Made by a program: the position numbers and the translations under genes. A stretch of DNA of 55,837 nucleotides, taken from positions 1 to 55,837 of the forward strand of contig CAZART010000021.1 in the NCBI GenBank assembly GCA_964487555.1. The letters run 5' to 3'. This DNA comes from CAZART01 sp964487555. GTDB taxonomy: Bacteria > Bacteroidota > Rhodothermia > Rhodothermales > VXPQ01. Shown here in pieces: positions 16,977 to 25,900 of this stretch. Numbering within the stretch: position 1 is the stretch's first letter; each line of letters opens with the position of its first letter. Below the pieces are notes generated by a model, which saw nothing but the letters and a program-made list of their open reading frames with translations, ran no database searches and was not told the DNA's origin.

Positions 16977-18107
16977 CTACAGTCTATGGCTGACGCGCGG
17001 CGTTATCGCGGCTCGCCAGGCGGCGAAGCGACCCTCCTCGATCGCCACCCGTGCTTCTCGCATCAGCCAGAGATAAAACGCCAGATTCTGCAGGGATGCG
17101 AGTTGGAGCCCGAGAATCTCACCGGTAATGAATAGGTGCCGTACGTAAGCCTTCGTAAACGTCCGGGAGACGTACATGTCGAGTCCGGGATCGATGACGG
17201 TGAAATCATCCGTCCACTTCGCATTGCGGATGTTCATAATGCCCTCAGTCGTGAAGAGCATCCCATTGCGGCCGTTGCGGGTGGGCATCACGCAATCGAA
17301 CATGTCGATGCCGCGGGCGATGTTCTCGACGATATTGGCGGGCGTGCCGACGCCCATCAGATAGCGCGGCTTATTGTTCGGAAGGTGCTCCGTCACGACG
17401 TCGACCATGTCGTACATTTGATCGTCCCGCTCGCCGACGGACAATCCTCCGATGGCGTAGCCTGGAAATTCCATTTCGACGAGCCTCCGGGTGGATTCGC
17501 GCCGGACATCCGGATAAACGACGCCCTGGACGATGGCGAACAGCGACTGCCGATGGCCGTACAGCCCTTCGGTCTCCTCGAATCGTCGCTTTGCGCGGGC
17601 GGCCCACCGAATCGTCAGCTCGTTCGACGTGCGGGCATATTCCTCCGACACGTCGGCCGGCGGGCACTCGTCCAGCACCATCATGACGTCGGAGCCGATG
17701 CTGCGCTGCGTGTCGACGACGTTCTCGGGCGTAAAGACGTGATAAGAGCCGTCGATGTGGCTCTGGAATTCGGCACCTTCCTCGCTAAGCTTGCACCGGT
17801 CGGCAAGCGAAAATACCTGATATCCTCCCGAATCACTCAGAATGGGACCGGGCCAATCCATAAAGCGGTGCAGGCCGCCCGCCTTCTCAAGCAGCTTCGT
17901 GCCGGGTCGCAGATACAGGTGGTACGTGTTGCCGAGAATGATCTGCGCCTTGACGTCGCGAAGAAGCTCGCGCGGCTGCACGGCTTTCACACTGCCGACG
18001 GTTCCGACGGGCATGAAGATCGGAGTGTCGATGTGTCCATGATCGGTCTCGATGCGGCCCACCCGCGCATTCGTCTCGCGGTCGGTCTTGAGGAGGGTAA
18101 ATCGCAT
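16977..18107 (-). CDS. tgt: tRNA-guanine(34) transglycosylase, Bacteroidota type without zinc cysteines
   Basis: Tgt swaps guanine 34 for preQ1 in tRNAs with GUN anticodons (queuosine pathway). The 376-aa protein keeps the active site: Asp92 in LSDSGGYQVFSL and the nucleophile Asp271 in MFDCVMPTRNGRNG, plus QGVVYPDLR-like and GGLSVGE segments. The usual C-terminal zinc site (C-x-C-x-x-C) is absent: the region reads DPGLDMYVSRTFTKAYVRHL, with only the later His left. I recall Bacteroides-type enzymes showing the same loss, so this is probably lineage-typical rather than inactivating. ATG 18107 is the standard start (MRFTLLKTDRETNARVG). It lies 8 bp after the upstream membrane gene. Confidence 0.95.
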   Translation of the reverse strand: MRFTLLKTDRETNARVGRIETDHGHIDTPIFMPVGTVGSVKAVQPRELLRDVKAQIILGNTYHLYLRPGTKLLEKAGGLHRFMDWPGPILSDSGGYQVFSLADRCKLSEEGAEFQSHIDGSYHVFTPENVVDTQRSIGSDVMMVLDECPPADVSEEYARTSNELTIRWAARAKRRFEETEGLYGHRQSLFAIVQGVVYPDVRRESTRRLVEMEFPGYAIGGLSVGERDDQMYDMVDVVTEHLPNNKPRYLMGVGTPANIVENIARGIDMFDCVMPTRNGRNGMLFTTEGIMNIRNAKWTDDFTVIDPGLDMYVSRTFTKAYVRHLFITGEILGLQLASLQNLAFYLWLMREARVAIEEGRFAAWRAAITPRVSHRL

Positions 18108-18115
18108 GCGCCTAC

Positions 18116-18697
18116 TTACGCGGCGTCGACGTGAGAGGATGCGCGGCCTACGGCGACGCGAGAATTGAGAATCCGGTCGACGGATCTCAGATCGTCCTCC
18201 GGCAGGCCGAGCACGACGGGCGTGCCCTTCCAACGCAGAAGGAGCAGTTCGTCATGGACGCGATTGACGAAGGCGCGGGTCTCTGCATAACGGCTGTAGT
18301 GCCGATGAAAGGTGCGCGCTTTCACCCGGCTTACGCCGTCGACGTCTTCATACGGTACCCTCAGTTCATCACCATCGCTGCGCGAGATGCTCAGCGCCGT
18401 GGTCTCGATGCGGACGGTAATCGCCGAATCACGCCCGGCGAACGCCGCACCGGCAAACGCAAGAACGAAAATAGCCTCCGCGACGACGAACGCGATGGTC
18501 GCTCCGGAGTCGAGCGGCCGGAAGAATGACCATCCAAGAAGGTGAATCAGGAGCAGCGCGAGCACCGACACGACGGCGACGACGATGTAGGTCGATTCGG
18601 CCTGGCGATCGTCGATGCTGCGCGTGCGAATCCAACGGCCGAGCAGCGACCGCGCCGGGCGAAATGCAGAAGGGATGATGAAGGTTTGATCCGGCAT
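18116..18697 (-). CDS. hypothetical membrane protein with PH-like cytoplasmic domain
   Basis: This 193-aa protein has two membrane helices (about residues 36-57 and 64-88) followed by a soluble region with strands such as AITVRIETTALSISRSDGDELRVPYEDVDGV. That pattern resembles the bacterial PH-like (bPH/YdbT) domain. It sits 5 bp after the AI-2E-type transporter gene and 8 bp before tgt, so it is part of the envelope cluster. I cannot assign a function. Confidence 0.68.
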   Translation of the reverse strand: MPDQTFIIPSAFRPARSLLGRWIRTRSIDDRQAESTYIVVAVVSVLALLLIHLLGWSFFRPLDSGATIAFVVAEAIFVLAFAGAAFAGRDSAITVRIETTALSISRSDGDELRVPYEDVDGVSRVKARTFHRHYSRYAETRAFVNRVHDELLLLRWKGTPVVLGLPEDDLRSVDRILNSRVAVGRASSHVDAA

Positions 18698-18702
18698 ATC
18701 GA

Positions 18703-19974
18703 TCAGGTCGACGATGTCTCGTCACGATCATCGGATAGTTCGAGCCGTATCTGGTCGCGATATGACTTGTAGAACGTCATTATGAGCGCCGTCACGGGCA
18801 CGGCGATCAGCAACCCGATCGCCCCCATAAAATACCCGAATACGAAAAGCGATAGGATGATCAGCACGGGGTGAAGCCCTACCTGATGACTCATAATGTT
18901 GGGCGTCAATACGGCCTGCTCGAGCAGCGACTGCGCCAGCAGCACACTTACCACTTTAATGACGTCGACGAACCACGGATCGCCGAAAATCAGGGCGACG
19001 AGAATTCCGATGATGTTGGTGAGGATAATTCCCAAATTCGGAATCATGTTGAAGATTCCGCCGAGGATGCCGATCAGCAGCGCGAACGGCATGTCGAGCA
19101 AGATCAGCGCAACCGAGACGTTGAAAGCGGCGATCGCACTGATAAGCAGCTGTCCGCGAAGGTAGTTACCGACGATTCCGCTGGCCTTGACGAGGTAGTC
19201 GCGCCGTCCTCCGAACGTCGGGAAGAGCTCCACCAGGCGCGGCGTAATAAAGGGGTAGTCCTTCAGCGTGTAGAAGTGGACGACCGGCATCACCGTAGCC
19301 ACGGTGATTATGCCGAGGAGCGTGCTGATCGACGAAAGCACGCGCTGTACCGCCTCCGGGATGCTCCGCGCCAGATTGGTCGCTTGCTCCTGCACGAAAA
19401 GCGTGAGCCGCGAAATCACCTCCTGCTTGTCGATCATCCCGGTTTCCGCAAGGCGATCGAGCAGCGTCGTCGTTTGAAGCCACCCGCGCAAGCCGCCGAG
19501 CGTGTCTACCACCTGCGAGGCGAGCACCTCGAACTGGCCGACGAGGCTCGGAATAATCAGAAAGAAAAAGAACGACAAAATGCCGATCAGGAGGGCTGTC
19601 GCGAGCAGCGATGAAACCCAGCGCGGGATGTTGTAACGCGCTTCGAGGTGGGTGACGAGGGGATTGAAGAGATACGCGAGAAGATAGACGGTTACGAAAG
19701 GTATAAGGATGGTGCTGAGCTCATCCAGAAACCACATCAGAAGGAGAAATCCGGCGGCGACGAAAACCGTCCTAACGACCGCCACCTTGCGTAGCGGCCA
19801 GAGCATCAATCCGATCGCGGCGGCGACGATGGGCGGGTTCAAGAACTCGCGCATCTCGTAGAGAAGGACCAGAAAGAGGATCATCCCGCCGGAGAGCAGC
19901 GTCGTCTGGAACGCGGTCGGGCGGCCCGGTGGGACGTCGCCGGTACGGGGGTTGGATGCTCGCTTCTCGGGCAT
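18703..19974 (-). CDS. AI-2E family (PerM/YdiK-like) transporter
   Basis: This 423-aa integral membrane protein has about eight helices, a long amphipathic middle (roughly residues 150-230, SLVGQFEVLASQVVDTL onward) and the conserved late segment LRGQLLISAIAAFNVSVALILLDMPFALLIGILGGIFNMIPNLG. The family exports varied substrates; the AI-2 name comes from E. coli TqsA and should not be read as a function here. It starts 17 bp after mlaD and ends 5 bp before the PH-like gene, inside the TamB/Mla operon. Confidence 0.9.
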   Translation of the reverse strand: MPEKRASNPRTGDVPPGRPTAFQTTLLSGGMILFLVLLYEMREFLNPPIVAAAIGLMLWPLRKVAVVRTVFVAAGFLLLMWFLDELSTILIPFVTVYLLAYLFNPLVTHLEARYNIPRWVSSLLATALLIGILSFFFFLIIPSLVGQFEVLASQVVDTLGGLRGWLQTTTLLDRLAETGMIDKQEVISRLTLFVQEQATNLARSIPEAVQRVLSSISTLLGIITVATVMPVVHFYTLKDYPFITPRLVELFPTFGGRRDYLVKASGIVGNYLRGQLLISAIAAFNVSVALILLDMPFALLIGILGGIFNMIPNLGIILTNIIGILVALIFGDPWFVDVIKVVSVLLAQSLLEQAVLTPNIMSHQVGLHPVLIILSLFVFGYFMGAIGLLIAVPVTALIMTFYKSYRDQIRLELSDDRDETSST

Positions 19975-19991
19975 TGCCGGCCGGCGCTAAC

Positions 19992-21101
19992 TCAGTCGTC
20001 GTGCGATGCGGAGGCAGCCGACGTATCTTCGCCGGCCGAGGAGGTGTCGGCAGACACGCCAGGCTCGACCGCTTCAAGCTCGTTCTCACGCTGCTCGAGA
20101 CGTTGCTGCCATTCGAGGAGCTCCCGCTTCTGGCGCTGCAGATCTCTGAACGACTCGGCGATGGCCCGCTCGCGCTCTTCGAACGGGGCCTTCTCCATAT
20201 AACCGCGCTCTTCGAAATAGCGCTTAAAGAGCCAGTTGTGCTTCGCGGCCTCCATCAGTTCGGCAAACCGGAACGTTCCGAGCGCACCCCAATTGGCTGC
20301 ATTTTCCGCACTTCCCGTAATGGCCTTCAGGTCGCTCGAAATACCCTGCAACGTGTCGGCGGTAGCAAGGAGCGTGTTGTAGACGGCCGGGTCGTTGATC
20401 ATCTTCGCGATGGTGCCCTCACCCGTGTCGACTTTGCCGAGGATGCTCGACACACCCCTCGTCGCCTCTTCAGCGAGGGTAACGAGCGCACCGGCGTTGT
20501 CTGCCAGGTTATTCATCGTCCGCCGCGTCTCACTGGTCGTCTGCACGAATTCGTTGTAGAGCCCCTCGTCGTAGATCAGCTTGCCGATCGTTCCTTCACC
20601 CCGCTGCACGTCGATCATGATTTGCTGGAGCGTCGCGGCCGCCGCGTCGAACTGTGCGACGCTGCTAAGCATGCGGTCTGTGATTTCAAAGAGATCGAAG
20701 GGTTCGACTCCGGTGATGAAGTCGCCTGGACCGACCGGATCCACGACCGCCATGGGCGGATTGACGAGCACGACGATCTGACTACCGACCAGCCCGTCCG
20801 TCTTAATCTGTGCCTGGGTCTGCCTGGTGATCAGGTGTTGGGCGTCTTCCTTGATCGCCATAGTGACGACGATCTTCTCGCCGGGCGCCTCAGGCAGCCG
20901 GACGCTTTCGACGCGGCCCACGTTGACGCCCTGAAATTGGACCTGGGCGCCGGGATTTAGTCCGGCAACACTCGAATAGCGCGCCTTGATGAAGAAGGTG
21001 TCGCTAAAGAGGAAGGAACGATTGGCGACGGCGAACAGAACGAGCAGAAAGAGCACGAAGCCGCCGATGACGAGTATACCTACACGAGCCTGGCGAGACA
21101 T
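19992..21101 (-). CDS. mlaD: MlaD-family MCE lipid-binding protein
   Basis: This 369-aa protein is anchored by one N-terminal helix (residues about 8-27) and carries an MCE domain at about 35-115: ARYSSVAGLNPGAQVQFQGVNVGRVESVRL, then QAQIKTDGLVGSQIVVL. Behind it are helical repeats with GEGTIGKLIYDEGLYNEF and GEGTIAKMINDPAVYNTL, and a charged coiled coil near the end. MCE proteins form rings that hold phospholipid between the membranes. It is the periplasmic partner of MlaE/MlaF encoded just upstream, although a 212-bp spacer separates it from mlaF. Confidence 0.92.
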   Translation of the reverse strand: MSRQARVGILVIGGFVLFLLVLFAVANRSFLFSDTFFIKARYSSVAGLNPGAQVQFQGVNVGRVESVRLPEAPGEKIVVTMAIKEDAQHLITRQTQAQIKTDGLVGSQIVVLVNPPMAVVDPVGPGDFITGVEPFDLFEITDRMLSSVAQFDAAAATLQQIMIDVQRGEGTIGKLIYDEGLYNEFVQTTSETRRTMNNLADNAGALVTLAEEATRGVSSILGKVDTGEGTIAKMINDPAVYNTLLATADTLQGISSDLKAITGSAENAANWGALGTFRFAELMEAAKHNWLFKRYFEERGYMEKAPFEERERAIAESFRDLQRQKRELLEWQQRLEQRENELEAVEPGVSADTSSAGEDTSAASASHDD

Positions 21102-21313
21102 GCGAAATATGGATGGCTTCTCTTACGGCTGAAGATACACATCGAGGTGGGAAGCGCGAAACCGGTGGGTTTCCTGAGCCGCATCTCTTCCGTCACCTAA
21201 TCTACGTCGGACGCGGCTTCCGTCACAACCTCGGTGTGCAGGGGGGGTAGGCGTTCGAACAGCATGCGGCGAAAGAAGTTGCGAAACGCCCGAGCCGTCG
21301 CCGCCGGCGGGTT

Positions 21314-22129
21314 CTACGTCCGACCGAAAAACTCTGCCACTTCCGGCACCGACGACTCTCGAACTTCAGCCAGCGTGCCTTCGGCGACAATTTCGCCGCC
21401 GCTCAGAAAATGCACGCGGTCCGCGACGAGCTCCGCGCAGAGGAGGTCGTGCGTAATGGCGATGGAAGAGATGCCGCGCTCATCGCGAAGCCGCACGATG
21501 AGGCTGGAAACCGTGCGGACGCTGACCGGATCGAGCCCGGTCGTGGGTTCGTCGTACAACAAAATTTTCGGCTCCAGGATGATGGCTCGTGCCAATCCGA
21601 TTCGTTTTCGTTGGCCCCCGGAGAGCTCCGCCGGGTACTTCGGCGCCGTCTCCCTGAGATTCACCCAGCTCAGGGTCTCCTCAATTCGGTCGTCCCGTTC
21701 GTCCTCGTCGAGCTCCGTGTGGCGCGTCAGATAAAAGTCGAGCTGTTCGTAGACGGTCATTGAATCGAACAGGGCACCTCCCTGGAACAGATATCCGATC
21801 GAGAGCCGAAGGTTGTCGAGAGCATCCGCCTTCATGTCGTCGACGCGGCGGCCTTGCACCCACACCTGCCCCCGGTCCGGCTCCAGGAGCCGCACGATAT
21901 GCTTGATAAGCACACTCTTCCCCGTTCCCGATCCGCCCATCACTACCGCCGACGTGCCTTCTTTGACGGTTAAAGAGACACCTTTCAGGACCTCGATGTC
22001 GCCGAAGCTCTTGTGGAGATCGCGCAGATCGATCACAATCTCGGCGGGCGGAGCGCCGTTCGAGCGTGCGTCCCCGGGTCCCGCGTCTTTCGGGGATCTT
22101 GGGTCGTTTCCGGATTCCATGTCGCTCAT
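21314..22129 (-). CDS. mlaF: ABC transporter ATP-binding protein, MlaF family
   Basis: This 271-aa ATPase powers the MlaE permease for phospholipid movement. Walker A is GGSGTGKSVL, the Q-loop lies near LFQGGALFDSMTVYEQL, the signature is LSGGQRKRIGLARA, Walker B is ILLYDEPTTGLDP and the switch His is in AITHD. The 'GALFDS' segment is typical of MlaF/TTG2A-type ATPases. Its ATG overlaps the mlaE stop by 4 bp (ATGA). The TAG stop gives a normal family length. Beyond it the same frame stays open for 38 more codons. Confidence 0.95.
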   Translation of the reverse strand: MSDMESGNDPRSPKDAGPGDARSNGAPPAEIVIDLRDLHKSFGDIEVLKGVSLTVKEGTSAVVMGGSGTGKSVLIKHIVRLLEPDRGQVWVQGRRVDDMKADALDNLRLSIGYLFQGGALFDSMTVYEQLDFYLTRHTELDEDERDDRIEETLSWVNLRETAPKYPAELSGGQRKRIGLARAIILEPKILLYDEPTTGLDPVSVRTVSSLIVRLRDERGISSIAITHDLLCAELVADRVHFLSGGEIVAEGTLAEVRESSVPEVAEFFGRT

Positions 22130-22920
22130 CCTGAAATATCACCGAAGAACATGAGAGAGACGCGGACCACGATGACGTCGGCCAGCAAAATGAGGAGCGA
22201 CGACAAAACCACCGACTGCATCGCCGCTCGGCCGACCTCCCGTGTGCCGCCGCGTACGTTGTAGCCCATGTAGCAGCTTACGATGCCGACGATAAAGCCG
22301 AAGATGCTCGTCTTCATCGTGTCGATGAACAGATCCGAAAATCGGAGAGAGGAGAACGCCACGTTCGTGAAGATCCGATAATCCATGTTCGTAGCCAGGA
22401 GCGACTCGAAGTAACCGCCGAGCATGGCGATGACGTCGGTGCAGATCGTAAGCATCGGAAACATCACGACGCAGGCCAGAACGCGCGTGATGACGAGGTA
22501 ATGAAAGGGCTTCAGCGCCGCCACCTCAAGCGCGTCGATCTGTTCGGTTACGCGCATAGAACCGATTTCCGCCCCGATACCCGCGCCGAGACGCCCCGCT
22601 AGAATCAATGACGTGATGACGGGACCGATCTCCTTGAAAACCGAAAGGGCGAGCATGTTGGGCAGTACGGCTTCGGCACCAAATCTTGCCAGTGTGCCGC
22701 GGCTCTGCATAGCCAGCACGACGCCGATCGCAGCGCCGGTCACCGCGATCAAGAGGAAACTCTTCGTGCCGACCTCGTCGAGCTGGTTCACGAATTCGCG
22801 AACTTCGTAGGGTCGTCGCCAGACACGCTTGAAAAAGGTACCTATGAAAACGGCAAGGTCTCCGGTACGATCGAGCAGATGTCCCAGAGGTCCCGATTCG
22901 AAACGGTCTTCAGAAGCCAT
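22126..22920 (-). CDS. mlaE: MlaE-family lipid ABC transporter permease
   Basis: This 264-aa inner-membrane protein matches the MlaE/DUF140 permease family, the membrane channel of Mla-type phospholipid transporters. Visible hallmarks are VREFVNQLDEVGTKSF, GAAIGVVLAMQSRG, KEIGPVITSLILAGRLGAG, the diagnostic MRVTEQIDALEV loop and a last helix near MKTSIFGFIVGIVSCYMGY. It is preceded by the TamB-like gene (47 bp) and coupled to mlaF by a 4-bp overlap. Confidence 0.95.
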   Translation of the reverse strand: MASEDRFESGPLGHLLDRTGDLAVFIGTFFKRVWRRPYEVREFVNQLDEVGTKSFLLIAVTGAAIGVVLAMQSRGTLARFGAEAVLPNMLALSVFKEIGPVITSLILAGRLGAGIGAEIGSMRVTEQIDALEVAALKPFHYLVITRVLACVVMFPMLTICTDVIAMLGGYFESLLATNMDYRIFTNVAFSSLRFSDLFIDTMKTSIFGFIVGIVSCYMGYNVRGGTREVGRAAMQSVVLSSLLILLADVIVVRVSLMFFGDISG

Positions 22921-22967
22921 CTACTACACCGATGGGGAGGTGAGTGAAAAGCACGGGTCTACAAACA

Positions 22968-25900
22968 TCAGTACGAATGCTCGAAAAGGAGATTCAGTCG
23001 CAGCGCCGCACTGCCGCCGAGAAGCCGGAGTAGCAGCCAATTCTGAATCTCATATTCTACGGTAACTATGGGCGTGTTTTCAGCGAACGCCGAAGTCGTC
23101 TGCGTTTCGTCGCCGGTCTGACCGACCGGCTGGCTGACCGAGACGAACAGGCGCGGTCCGACGTATTTGCCGGCCGTCACGGTGGGGGTGCCGGCCGTTA
23201 AGTCGATCGTGACCAGGTCCAGACCCAGGCGCGAGCCCGCAACACCCTCTATCATCGCCGTGAGCTGCCCGAAGGCCACGTCCGTTCCGGCGCCGAACAC
23301 CTCGCCGCCAAGCTGCAGCTGCTCGCCCGCCGGCTGGCCCGTTGCAATGTAGGAGACAATGTCGGCGTATTCCATAGCGGGATCGGAGCCGAGCGTCAGG
23401 TCGAGCTGCTCGCTCATTCGCCCCTCGATCGAGAGCGTGATGGTCACGTCGTTCTGCACGCTTCCCCGGAGCGAGCGCGCGTCATATTCGGCCGCGATGT
23501 CGATGTACGGATCGCCGGCCGGACCATTAAACGTCAACGTCCCGCTCGTGATAGTAAATCGCTTTCCGAACTGTACGATCCGGCTGCGCTGCTCCACGAC
23601 GTCGATCGTCCCGTACATCTGGAGATCGCCATAGTGGGGCTTGTCGAGCTCCAGCCGACCGGAAAACTGAATGTCCATTACAGGATTGACGCGCGACCGG
23701 ATCCAGGTATCCCGCTCGATATTCAGGTCGAGGTCCATGGCGAGCGCGTTGTAGAAGTTGAAGGTCGTGGTGTCGGCCTCCGTAATGCGGACGCCGAAAC
23801 GCTGCTCGACCGTCTGTAAATCTTCCAGCGTCAGCTCGACCTGTTCCAAATCCGCTCCCGTAGTTTCCTCGTTCAGAAAGAATTCGGCGCTCACGACGTC
23901 GAGGTTTCCCTCGAGGACAGGCTGGCGTGTAGTACCGGTGAGGTGCATGAGGCCGTCGACTACCGCCCTGTAGCTACGCGAGTCCACCGCGAGAAATGAG
24001 CGGGCGCGAAGGTTGATGTCGAACTCGCCCAATGTAAGCTCGGCAAGATTGATATCGCCTTCTCCGGTGACGGTACCCCGCCCGGAGCGGATCACCAGAT
24101 TGCTTACGTGTACCTGGTTCTGACGAAAATCAAAATCGGCCCCGATATCACGATACGTGACGTCGAATTCAGTCAATCCGACGACGCCCTCGAGCAGCGT
24201 GGCTTGTCCGTCGAGAACCGGCTGGTCGAGCGTACCGCTGACGTCGACGCCCCCGGTGAGGCGTCCCTCGAAGCGATTGATCACCTCCGGATCGAGAAAC
24301 GGATCGATCCAGCCGACCGAGAAGGAATCGGCGGTGATCGTGAGGTCCACCGAGCGGTCGGCGAAATTGTCGCCAAGCCCGCCCGCTTCGAGCCGCTGAA
24401 TGCGAAGGTCGAGCGGCACGAAACCTTCCGCCAGAAGCGTTGAACCGTTTTCGTGGGTAAGATGGGCGTCGATATTCAGGCGAAGACTGTCGTAGTCGAG
24501 CACGAGCCGTAGATCTCCAATGTTCTCGCCTGTCGACGTAAGATCGGCGTTCAGCGTACCCGACATGTCCGGTGCGTCGGCCGGGCCGGATAAGAGGAGG
24601 GATCCGCTGAGGACTCCTCCAAGTCCCTCGTACCCGAGCAGGTCGGCGACGGTGCCCATGTCGAATTCCTCAACCGTCATCACGAGGTTTTGCGTGCCGT
24701 CGGGATCGATCACGCCGTCGATCGCGATTTGTTGGTCGTCGGAATAGAGCAGCAGATTCGAGATACGGATCTCCTCGCCGTACGTGATGGTGGCCTCCTG
24801 AAGCAGCTGCCAGTCATCGTCGTCCAGGTGGAGGTTCAAACGCTCGAGTGTCACGATCTGGGCGTCCGGCTGCAGATCGACTCGGCCGGCGATCTCCCCG
24901 TATCGTTGAGCATCTATCGTGATGGTACCGTCAAAGACGACGGCATTGTCTCTATACTGCACCCGCAGCTCGGCCGTCTCTACGAGGAGTCGAGGAAGCG
25001 AGATGGCCTCGAGACGTCCGTCGAGCTCCGCAACGGACAGTTCGCGTTCGGGCCCGAACTCGCCCGCAACCGTTCCCTCGAATTCCGAAAGGCGGAGGTC
25101 GTTGTAAATCAGATTCCTGAAATGGCCCGTGACGTCGAATTGAAGGTTTTCACCGCGGCCGTATACGCGGCCCTCGAAGCGGCCCTCCGCCAGATCGAAC
25201 TGCTGCGCTCCAATCAGCTCGCGCACCGGTCGCAAGTCCTTAATATCCGCAATGAGCTCGAAATCGGATGCGGCGGTCGTATCGAAAGCGGCGATCACGC
25301 CGCTGCCGCTGGCGTCGGCCGCGCTGGAGCGGAGCAGGAGTGAATCGACCTGGAGCACGCCATCGCGAAGGAGAAATTGGGTATACAGCGTATCGACCAC
25401 GGCACCTTCATACACCGCAGGGCCCGATGTCACCGTCCCCTCCAGGTCCATGGTCCGGGGGTCGGTACCTCGTCCCTGGACCTCAAACTGCCCGGTAATC
25501 TCTGCTTGCAGGGTATCGATACCGACAACGTCGGCCAGATTCACATTCGTCACGCTTCCTTGAAGCCGATAGTTCGGCACCTCAGCGAACAGATCTCCGC
25601 CTCCGCTTACGTCGGCCGAGCCGCCGTTTAGAACGAGCCTGGCGTCGAACTGCACGTGACCGTCCATGACGTTTCCGCTGATACGCCCCGATTCGATGGT
25701 GGCGTCGTTTACGATAGAACGCTCCAACGTCAGGGTGCCTTCGGTTGACAACGTCTGCGGGTCGAATCCTCGGCCGGAGACGCTGAGTGTGCCGGCAAGA
25801 TTAGTTTGCCAGTCGGGAGTCCCGGTCAGTGCAGCCACGTTGATGCCGGAGAACGTGCCTTCATGGATCGTGTAGGTGGGCGTATCGAGAAACGGATCTA

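Noticed and set aside
17136..18134. 332-codon open frame antisense to tgt
   Set aside because: The tgt reading is certain from its catalytic motifs; antisense translation lacks domain character.
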